The notes under the pieces are model-generated. The model made no database searches and was not told where the DNA came from. It worked only from the letters and a program-made list of their open reading frames with translations. The position numbers and the translations under genes are program-made. DNA of 10,252 nucleotides from Oscillospiraceae bacterium (lineage in GTDB: Bacteria > Bacillota > Clostridia > Oscillospirales > Ruminococcaceae). How positions within the stretch are numbered: position 1 is the first letter of the stretch; each line of letters opens with the position of its first letter. The stretch covers positions 1 through 10,252 of the forward strand of contig CAAGDZ010000368.1 in NCBI GenBank assembly GCA_900768735.1. The letters run 5' to 3'. Positions 1 to 5,442 of this stretch are shown here, one piece after another.

Positions 1-1427
1 TGTATGTAAAGGGCAAGGACTTTTCTGAGATTTACGATATATACGCCGTCAGAGTAATACTCCAGACGGTGGTCGAGTGCTACAACGTGCTCGGCATAAT
101 CCACGATATGTTCAGACCTATCCCCTACCGCTTCAAGGACTATATCGCCATGCCGAAGCCTAACCGCTATCAGTCGCTGCATACAACGGTTATCGGCAGA
201 GAGGGTATCCCCTTTGAGGTGCAGATAAGGACGCAGGAGATGCACAACACCGCACAGTACGGCGTAGCCGCCCACTGGAAATACAAGGCGGGCATACAAG
301 GCAGCGTAGCGGGAGAAAAGCGCTTTGACTGGATAAGACAGATACTCGAACAGCAGCAGGAGGCGGACGACGTCGAGCAGATTTCGGAGGCTATTAAGGT
401 TGACCTTGCGCCCGACGACGTATATGTGTTTACTCCCAAGGGTGACGTAATCACGCTCCCCGCCGGCTCTAACGTAATCGACTTTGCATACGCTATACAC
501 ACTCAGGTCGGAAACAAGATGACCGGTGCAAAGGTAGGCGGCCGCATGGTGAGCTTTGACCACACGCTGAACACCGGAGATATAGTCGAGATACTGACAA
601 GCGGCAGTGAAAACTACGGACCCAACCGCAACTGGGGCGAGATAGCAAAGACTAACGAAGCCAAGGCGAAAATCCGCTCGTGGTTCAAGCGTGAGCGCCG
701 CGAGGAAAATATCGAGTGCGGAAAATCAGCGCTTGAGCGCGAGATGCGCCGCAACGGCATAGTCTACGATGAGGAAATGATGCTTGAAATAGCGCACCGT
801 CAGCGTATTGAAACGATAGACGATTTGTACGCGGCGATAGGCTACGGCGGCGTACAGCTCACAAAGATAATAACAAGACTTAAAGAAGAGCAGGCCAGAC
901 AGCAAAAGCAGAACGCCGCACTACCCATAGATGTCGAAAAGACGATAGCCGACAACAACAAGCGCGCCCAGAAAAACGGCGTAATATTAGACGGTATAGA
1001 CGACTGCGCGGTAAAATACGCGCAGTGCTGCAACCCGCTCCCCGGCGACGATATAATCGGCTTTGTCACAAGGGGCTACGGCGTATCTATCCACAAGACC
1101 GACTGCCCGAATGTAGCGATAGGCCTCAGCGGCGAAAATAAAGAACGCTGGATAAAGGCTCACTGGGCAGTAAACTCCAGTAGTGCTTTCAGAGCAACTA
1201 TAGATATTATTGCCGAGGACAGAACCGCGCTTATCGCAGATGTAACCACGGCGATAGCAAGCAACCGTATACCGATACATGAGATAAACGCGCATTTTCT
1301 CAAAAACGGAAACGCGAATATAATAGTCACGGTAGAAGTAAGCGGCATAGAGCAGCTTAAAAACTTAATTGTACGCCTGCAGAAGGTACCGGGCGTAATC
1401 TCCGCAGAAAGGACGGGCAAGCAGTAA
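1..1427 (+). CDS. relA: RelA/SpoT-family (p)ppGpp synthetase/hydrolase (RSH), C-terminal part
   Basis: Long RSH enzyme of the stringent response, which makes (and, if the missing N-terminus is intact, degrades) ppGpp/pppGpp from GTP/GDP and ATP. The gene is cut by the left edge. The open frame runs from base 3, giving 474 visible residues, so the GTG at 69 is internal. Visible parts in order: the synthetase domain (EIYDIYAVRV at residues 9-18 with the metal-binding Asp12; RFKDYIAMPKPN from residue 43; YQSLHTT; EVQIRT with Glu72); a TGS domain at about 137-200; a helical linker; a Cys-rich zinc-finger/CC domain (CCNPLPGDD with Cys342 and Cys343, then His364 and Cys368); and a C-terminal ACT domain at about 396-470. 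The RFKD sequence is the RXKD form linked to bifunctional Rel/SpoT enzymes, unlike the EXDD form of proteobacterial RelA. The HD hydrolase domain should lie upstream of the window. The TAA shares one base with the ATG of the next gene, which suggests translational coupling. In related Clostridia a dtd gene often sits next to this one; it is absent on the downstream side. Confidence 0.97.
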   Translation, partial: YVKGKDFSEIYDIYAVRVILQTVVECYNVLGIIHDMFRPIPYRFKDYIAMPKPNRYQSLHTTVIGREGIPFEVQIRTQEMHNTAQYGVAAHWKYKAGIQGSVAGEKRFDWIRQILEQQQEADDVEQISEAIKVDLAPDDVYVFTPKGDVITLPAGSNVIDFAYAIHTQVGNKMTGAKVGGRMVSFDHTLNTGDIVEILTSGSENYGPNRNWGEIAKTNEAKAKIRSWFKRERREENIECGKSALEREMRRNGIVYDEEMMLEIAHRQRIETIDDLYAAIGYGGVQLTKIITRLKEEQARQQKQNAALPIDVEKTIADNNKRAQKNGVILDGIDDCAVKYAQCCNPLPGDDIIGFVTRGYGVSIHKTDCPNVAIGLSGENKERWIKAHWAVNSSSAFRATIDIIAEDRTALIADVTTAIASNRIPIHEINAHFLKNGNANIIVTVEVSGIEQLKNLIVRLQKVPGVISAERTGKQ

Positions 1428-2080
1428 TGAATATTATCACGATGACGCTGGGCGAGCTTGGCACCTCCTGCTATCTCGTATCAAGCGACAGTAAAAACGC
1501 GGCTATGATTGACCCCGCAGGAAACGCCGACTATATCATATCCACGCTTGAAAAAAACAGTCTCACACTTAAAATGATACTGCTTACGCATGGTCATTTT
1601 GACCACACCGGCGCTGTAAGCGACCTTGTATCACAGACCGGCGCAAAGGTGTATATCCACAAGAATGACGAATGTATGCTGAGCGATACGAACAGAAATG
1701 TCGCCTATCTTGCTCCCGGCTTTGTGTACAAGCCGTTTTCGGCTGATGTACTGCTGTCGGACGGGGATAAAATCAGCCTTGACGAGATAGAGTTTTCTGT
1801 CATGCTCACCCCCGGTCACACGGCGGGCAGCGTAATGTACTTTGCCGAAAACTGCATCTTTTCGGGCGACACGATTTTTGAAGGCTCGGTCGGCAGAACC
1901 GACTTCTACTCCGGCGACTTTGCCGCACAGCGCGAGAGCCTGAAAAAAATTGCCGCCTTAGACGGCGACTATATAATCTACCCCGGGCACGGCAGCTCAA
2001 CTACACTAAAGCAGGAGAAAAAGTTCAATCCGTATCTGACGGTCGGAATACGCGCGGACTTTTTTGACGGTCTTTCATGA
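1427..2080 (+). CDS. Metallo-beta-lactamase-fold hydrolase (glyoxalase II-like, YcbL/YqgX type)
   Basis: Cytosolic metallo-hydrolase of 217 residues. All metal ligands of the fold are visible: HGHFDH with His55, His57, Asp59 and His60; His131 in TPGHTAGS; Asp148 in FSGDTIF; and His188 in YPGHGS. This set fits a dinuclear-zinc (or iron) site like that of hydroxyacylglutathione hydrolases. The protein is shorter than true GloB and lacks an obvious C-terminal glutathione-binding extension, so it belongs with the small YcbL/YqgX-type proteins whose physiological substrate is generally unknown. There is no signal peptide or membrane segment. The ATG at 1427 overlaps the TAA of the RSH gene; a weak AAAGGA lies about 14 bases upstream, so initiation probably relies on coupling. 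Its stop overlaps the hemZ start (ATGA). An MBL gene between RSH and hemZ is a recurrent Clostridia arrangement. The family call is firm; any specific thioester substrate would be a guess. Confidence 0.93.
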   Translation: MNIITMTLGELGTSCYLVSSDSKNAAMIDPAGNADYIISTLEKNSLTLKMILLTHGHFDHTGAVSDLVSQTGAKVYIHKNDECMLSDTNRNVAYLAPGFVYKPFSADVLLSDGDKISLDEIEFSVMLTPGHTAGSVMYFAENCIFSGDTIFEGSVGRTDFYSGDFAAQRESLKKIAALDGDYIIYPGHGSSTTLKQEKKFNPYLTVGIRADFFDGLS

Positions 2081-3531
2081 TTACGGCGCTTTATTTTCAG
2101 AAATCGGCGGCAAAATACCGCTACGAGCTTGAAAGAATAACGCGCAGCTTTTCTCTGCCCCATAAGCTTGATATGCTCGTTGATACACAGCCTCTCGGTG
2201 ACGGCTACGCAGAGTTTTACGCCGACGACACGGTCTTGTCGGTGACCGTCTGCGACGGCGAAAAGGTGACCGAATCAGAGAGCATACCCGATAACATCAC
2301 CGCAGACGAAGCCGAAAAGCGACTGTGTGTACTGCTTGTCGCGGATATGGTGAAGCTCGGGCACAAGCCGCTCCCGTGGGGGATACTGACAGGCGTGCGC
2401 CCCGTAAAATACATCAGGTACATATATGACAGCATGGGAAAAGCCGCCGACCGCTATATAACCGAAAATCTGCTTGTAAGCGAGAAAAAGCTGCGGCTCG
2501 CACAGCAGATTATAAAAATTCAGCAGCCGATACTGGACACCCTCGACAGCCGCAGGATAAGCCTTTATATATCCGTGCCGTTCTGTCCGTCACGGTGCAG
2601 CTATTGCTCGTTTGTATCAAGCGCGGGAGAAAGCGCCGTAAAGCTTGTCGGAGAGTATTTTGAACTGCTGTTAAAAGAGCTTGACATATATGCCGACATG
2701 ATAAGGCGGTACCGGCTTACAGTCGATACAATTTACATCGGCGGCGGCACGCCGACTATGCTGACGGACAGTATGCTGTCACGGCTTTGCGAAAAGCTGG
2801 CGCAGCTTGATTTATCAAATCTGCGCGAGTTTACCGCAGAGGCGGGCAGACCCGACACTATCACCGAAGCAAAGCTCAGGGCGCTTAAAGACGGCGGCGT
2901 GCGCCGTATCTCGATTAATCCCCAGACGATGAGCGACAGCGTACTTGAAGCAATAGGCAGACGTCACAGCTCGGCGCAGGTCGAAGCGGCATTTGAGATA
3001 GCGCGGCGTGTCGGCTTTGATGTGATAAACTCGGACTTGATAGCGGGACTGCCTACCGACACCCCAGACAGCTTTGAAAAATCGCTGTACCGTCTGCTGT
3101 CGCTCGACCCCGAAAACATAACCGTACACACCCTCAGCCTCAAGCGCTCGTCCGCGCTCTACCGTAGCTTCGGCGACGATATAGGAAAATACGCGGCCGT
3201 TATGACCGGCTGTGCCGCCGATATTCTGGGTGAGCACGGCTACTCTCCCTATTATCTTTACAGGCAGAAGAACATCGCGGATAATCTTGAAAACACCGGC
3301 TACTGCAAAAAGGGTGCGGAAAGTCTGTACAACATCTTTATCATGGAGGAACTACAGACTATACTCGCGGCGGGATGCGGTGCATCTACAAAGCTGTGCG
3401 ACGGCGAAAACATAACCCGCGTGATAAACTACAAGTACCCGTTTGAGTACATCGGTCGCTTTCAGCTGATGAACGAGCGGAAAAAGGATATAGAAAATTT
3501 CTTCAAACGGCAATTCTCGCTTGCAAAATAA
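2077..3531 (+). CDS. hemZ: Radical SAM coproporphyrinogen dehydrogenase-like protein HemZ
   Basis: A 484-residue radical SAM protein, close to the usual HemZ length of about 490-500. The N-terminal region (1-165) is the HemZ-specific extension and carries WGILTGVRP at 101-109, a family hallmark. The radical SAM core follows, with FCPSRCSYC placing the three 4Fe-4S cysteines at 170, 174 and 177 and the SAM-contacting GGGTP at 222-226. The C-terminal part has the family-typical YYLYRQKN and ENTGYC stretches. HemZ is annotated as an oxygen-independent coproporphyrinogen III dehydrogenase by similarity to HemN, but many carriers lack a full haem pathway, so the real substrate may differ. It overlaps the upstream hydrolase by four bases (ATGA) and has no clear Shine-Dalgarno site, which supports coupled translation. 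HemW is an alternative HemN-like family, but the N-terminal extension and these motifs favour HemZ. The end of the gene contains the -35 element of the next gene's promoter. Confidence 0.93.
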   Translation: MITALYFQKSAAKYRYELERITRSFSLPHKLDMLVDTQPLGDGYAEFYADDTVLSVTVCDGEKVTESESIPDNITADEAEKRLCVLLVADMVKLGHKPLPWGILTGVRPVKYIRYIYDSMGKAADRYITENLLVSEKKLRLAQQIIKIQQPILDTLDSRRISLYISVPFCPSRCSYCSFVSSAGESAVKLVGEYFELLLKELDIYADMIRRYRLTVDTIYIGGGTPTMLTDSMLSRLCEKLAQLDLSNLREFTAEAGRPDTITEAKLRALKDGGVRRISINPQTMSDSVLEAIGRRHSSAQVEAAFEIARRVGFDVINSDLIAGLPTDTPDSFEKSLYRLLSLDPENITVHTLSLKRSSALYRSFGDDIGKYAAVMTGCAADILGEHGYSPYYLYRQKNIADNLENTGYCKKGAESLYNIFIMEELQTILAAGCGASTKLCDGENITRVINYKYPFEYIGRFQLMNERKKDIENFFKRQFSLAK

Positions 3532-3549
3532 AGGAAACTATGCTATACT
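3521..3549 (+). promoter_or_regulatory. Sigma-A-type promoter of the zinc-ribbon gene
   Basis: TTGCAA at 3521-3526 and TATACT at 3544-3549 are separated by exactly 17 bases, and TGC directly before the -10 box makes it an extended -10. The -35 lies in the last codons of hemZ. Transcription would start near 3556, giving a leader of about 28 bases. The downstream gene can therefore be expressed separately from the RSH-MBL-hemZ operon. Confidence 0.7.
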
Positions 3550-3568
3550 GTATCTATAAAGCCTTATG

Positions 3569-3574
3569 AAAGGA
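3569..3574 (+). promoter_or_regulatory. Shine-Dalgarno site that decides the zinc-ribbon gene start
   Basis: AAAGGA (in the wider GAAAGGAAA) sits nine bases before the ATG at 3584. The in-frame ATG at 3566 overlaps the 5' side of this site, has no Shine-Dalgarno site at normal distance and would be only about 10 bases from the predicted transcript start. The start is therefore taken as 3584. Confidence 0.8.
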
Positions 3575-3583
3575 AATGATATT

Positions 3584-4009
3584 ATGGAATTTAAGGACGA
3601 ATTTGACGTAATTCTCGGCAAAGCACGCGACATCACCGACGCAGGTATAAAAAAAGCTGACGAGGTAGTTCGCGTATCAAAGCTGAAGCTTGCCTGCGTG
3701 CGGCTTGACGGCGAGATAAAGACCAAATACACAAACCTCGGCAAGATGGTTTACGGCATGGTAAAGCACGACAGCGCCGACTCGGAGAAAATCGCAGAGG
3801 CGGTTATGGAGATTGAGCGCCTTTACAAAAAGATGTCAAAGCTCTACGCCGAGATTGAGACTGCGAAAAAAATCGTCACCTGCCCTGTCTGCGGCACCAA
3901 GAACAAGTTTGAGAACACCTTCTGCTCAAGCTGCTCGCACAAGCTGGTTGCGACGGATGAAGAGCCGGAGGATTACGGCTACAATCCCGAGTTTGAGGAA
4001 AATGAATAA
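3584..4009 (+). CDS. Small coiled-coil protein with C-terminal zinc ribbon, function unknown
   Basis: Protein of 141 residues starting MEFKDEFD. I do not recognise a named family. The first ~100 residues are charged and look helical, probably coiled-coil (MEIERLYKKMSKLYAEIETA is typical). They are followed by a zinc ribbon with the pattern CPVCGTK...CSSCSHKL: four cysteines in two CxxC pairs. The tail is very acidic (DEEPEDYGYNPEFEENE). There is no signal peptide or membrane span, so it should be cytosolic. Similar small helical zinc-ribbon proteins are common in Clostridia as uncharacterised genes. It has its own promoter and a strong ribosome binding site and is the last gene before the convergent hairpins. 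Its position between hemZ and the division cluster says little about function; a scaffolding or regulatory role is conceivable but not shown. Confidence 0.88.
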   Translation: MEFKDEFDVILGKARDITDAGIKKADEVVRVSKLKLACVRLDGEIKTKYTNLGKMVYGMVKHDSADSEKIAEAVMEIERLYKKMSKLYAEIETAKKIVTCPVCGTKNKFENTFCSSCSHKLVATDEEPEDYGYNPEFEENE

Positions 4010-4047
4010 GCAACATAAACCGCCGGAGAGCAGAAACTCTCCGGCGG
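4006..4047 (-). terminator. GC-rich hairpin in the convergent gap, probable ftsZ terminator
   Basis: CCGCCGGAGAG (4020-4030) and CTCTCCGGCGG (4037-4047) form a perfect 11-bp stem with a 6-base loop. Read on the - strand the stem is followed by the U-rich TTTATGTTGCTTATT, which suits termination of ftsZ transcripts. Read on the + strand it lies 10 bases after the zinc-ribbon stop and is followed by an AT-rich but interrupted tract, so it may act in both directions. Confidence 0.65.
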
Positions 4048-4066
4048 TAAATATTTCGGTATATTT

Positions 4067-4108
4067 TTCCCGCCGCAGACTCGCGGCGGGAATACTGTTT
4101 ATTTTGTG
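4067..4108 (+). terminator. Second hairpin in the convergent gap, probable + strand terminator
   Basis: TTCCCGCCGC (4067-4076) pairs with GCGGCGGGAA (4083-4092) over 10 bp with a 6-base loop, followed on the + strand by TACTGTTTATTTTGTG. It would stop transcripts from the zinc-ribbon gene before they enter ftsZ. On the - strand it lies 25 bases after the ftsZ stop but is followed by an A-run, so it is weaker as an ftsZ terminator. Confidence 0.6.
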
Positions 4109-4117
4109 ATAATAGCC

Positions 4118-5275
4118 TTATCTTCCTCTGTTATTCAGCAAATCCGATAAAGCCGAAAACGGGTCGTCCTCGTCAGCGGTATCTCCGGGAGTCTTAGGGA
4201 AAACAAGCGACTCTGTAACGCCGTTTGCGTCGTCACCAGCACTCTCCGAGCTGATACCGGTAAGCACGGTCTCTACCGCCTCATCCGATGTGACAAGCTG
4301 GTTTCCCTGAGTATCGGTAAATGATGTGGCAATAACTGTAATAACCATCTCATCGGCAAGCTCGCTGTCGAAGTTTACGCCGTGGATAACCTGAACGCCC
4401 TCGGCTGCCGCCTCGGTAAGCATATCCATAACCTTTGCAACATCGGAGAGCGGTGTATCGTCCGAAATTCTGAAATTAACGAGCAGCTTGCCCGCGTTCT
4501 TGATAGAGGTCTCAAGCAGCGGACTCTCTACTACCTCGCGAACCGCCTGCTCCGCCCTATCGTCACCGGTACCGTGACCGATAGCCATGTGCGCGTCGCC
4601 TGCGTCCTCAAGCGTGGATTTTACATCCTCAAAATCAATATTGATAACACCGTTGTCATTTACAAGGTCGGAGATGCCCTTTACAGCCTGATAAAGAACA
4701 TCGTCAACCATAGCGTATGCCGCCTTAATCGAGATATTCTTTTCCTTTACCGTGAGCAGGCGCTGATTCGGAATAATAATCAGTGCGTCAACATTCTTTC
4801 TCAGCTCCGCGATACCCTGAAGTGCAAGGTTCATCTTGTATTCGCGCTCAAAATCAAACGGCTTTGTAACAACGCCGACAGTAAGTATGCCCTGCTCCTT
4901 TGCGATTTCCGCAATGATAGGAGCCGCACCCGTACCGGTACCGCCGCCCATTCCTGCGGCTACAAATACCAGTGACGCGCCTCTGATAGCCTCGGCTATG
5001 TCATCTCTGTTTTCCTTTGCCGACTCTGCCGCAACGGGGGGCTTTCCGCCTGCGCCTCTGCCCTTTGTTGTCTTTCTGCCTATCTGTATACGCTCCATAG
5101 CGTTGCCGTCCTTGTTTTTCAGGGCTGCAACATCCGTGTTTACTATAATAAAGTCGACACCCTCAACGTTATTTCTTACCATGTTTTCTACTGCGTTTCC
5201 GCCGCCGCCGCCTACGCCAACGACCTTAATTTTCACATCGCGCTCAAACTCTTCTTCGTCAAACTCAAAGTTCAT
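4118..5275 (-). CDS. ftsZ: Cell division GTPase FtsZ
   Basis: Tubulin-like GTPase of 385 residues that assembles the cytokinetic ring at midcell. Visible: the nucleotide-binding start KVVGVGGGGGNAV (17-29); the tubulin signature GGGTGTG at 110-116; and the T7 catalytic loop INIDFEDVKST (211-221) with Asp214 and Asp217, which complete the GTPase site of the neighbouring subunit. The C-terminal GTPase-activation domain ends near 325, followed by an acidic linker and a short tail ending SALSDLLNNRGR. Two departures from the family: the T3 loop reads GRGAGGKPPVA (72-82) instead of the usual G-L-G-A-G-A/G-N-P-E-x-G, and the tail lacks a recognisable IPxFLxxR-like FtsA/SepF-binding peptide. The start is supported by GGAGG at 5284-5288, eight bases upstream. 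The gene has its own promoter (5321-5349) and ends in the convergent hairpin region. No ftsA precedes it. Confidence 0.98.
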   Translation of the reverse strand: MNFEFDEEEFERDVKIKVVGVGGGGGNAVENMVRNNVEGVDFIIVNTDVAALKNKDGNAMERIQIGRKTTKGRGAGGKPPVAAESAKENRDDIAEAIRGASLVFVAAGMGGGTGTGAAPIIAEIAKEQGILTVGVVTKPFDFEREYKMNLALQGIAELRKNVDALIIIPNQRLLTVKEKNISIKAAYAMVDDVLYQAVKGISDLVNDNGVINIDFEDVKSTLEDAGDAHMAIGHGTGDDRAEQAVREVVESPLLETSIKNAGKLLVNFRISDDTPLSDVAKVMDMLTEAAAEGVQVIHGVNFDSELADEMVITVIATSFTDTQGNQLVTSDEAVETVLTGISSESAGDDANGVTESLVFPKTPGDTADEDDPFSALSDLLNNRGR

Positions 5276-5320
5276 TTAAAATTCCTCCGTGTCTTAGTAG
5301 TAGAAATACCCTACTTTAAT

Positions 5321-5349
5321 ATTTTAACAGATTCTTTTATCAATTGCAA
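5321..5349 (-). promoter_or_regulatory. Sigma-A-type promoter of ftsZ
   Basis: On the - strand, TTGCAA (5349-5344) and TAAAAT (5326-5321) are 17 bases apart, with TGT just before the -10 (extended -10). The transcript would start near 5314. Its 5' end could fold a small hairpin (AGTAG/CTACT, 5299-5303 with 5311-5315) before the GGAGG at 5284-5288. This allows ftsZ to be transcribed apart from ftsQ. Confidence 0.65.
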
Positions 5350-5377
5350 GGGGTTTACACAAAATTTCTTTATCAAT
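5332..5377 (-). repeat. Near-identical direct repeat around the ftsZ promoter
   Basis: Read on the - strand, ATTGATAAAGAA (5377-5366) and ATTGATAAAAGAA (5344-5332) differ by one inserted A and start about 33 bases apart. The second copy falls in the -35/-10 spacer of the ftsZ promoter and the first lies just upstream of the -35. This could be a regulator's paired site. The region is AT-rich, so chance is possible. Confidence 0.35.
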
Positions 5378-5402
5378 AATTACATAAATTGATTTTCACA
5401 TG

Positions 5403-5438
5403 AAAAATTGCACAAGATATTGTATTTTTCGCGCAATT
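5403..5438 (-). terminator. Possible weak terminator after ftsQ
   Basis: Five bases past the ftsQ stop, the - strand RNA can pair AAUUGCGC with GUGCAAUU (5438-5431 with 5413-5406), with one G-U pair, and is followed by a U5 run. The G-U pair would be an A-C mismatch on the + strand, so the fold favours ftsQ transcripts. The 17-base loop makes it weak, and partial read-through into ftsZ is likely. Confidence 0.4.
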
Positions 5439-5442
5439 ATCC

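Noticed and set aside
69..71. GTG as the start of the RSH gene
   Set aside because: The same frame stays open to base 3 and encodes conserved synthetase sequence (EIYDIYAVRV), so the gene simply continues past the window edge.
3540..3569. Nine-codon leader frame with an AAGGAA upstream
   Set aside because: The predicted -10 box lies inside it, so the main transcript would start downstream of its ATG. It could only be translated on hemZ read-through RNA and has no attenuator structure after it.
3566..3583. Earlier in-frame ATG for the zinc-ribbon protein
   Set aside because: It overlaps the 5' side of the Shine-Dalgarno site for the ATG at 3584 and has none of its own at a workable distance.
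4382..4975. Frame of 197 codons on the + strand opposite ftsZ
   Set aside because: It lies wholly antisense to well-conserved ftsZ sequence, shows no domain features and has no ribosome binding site that I can see. A further antisense frame at 4836-5279 is likewise a mirror of ftsZ.
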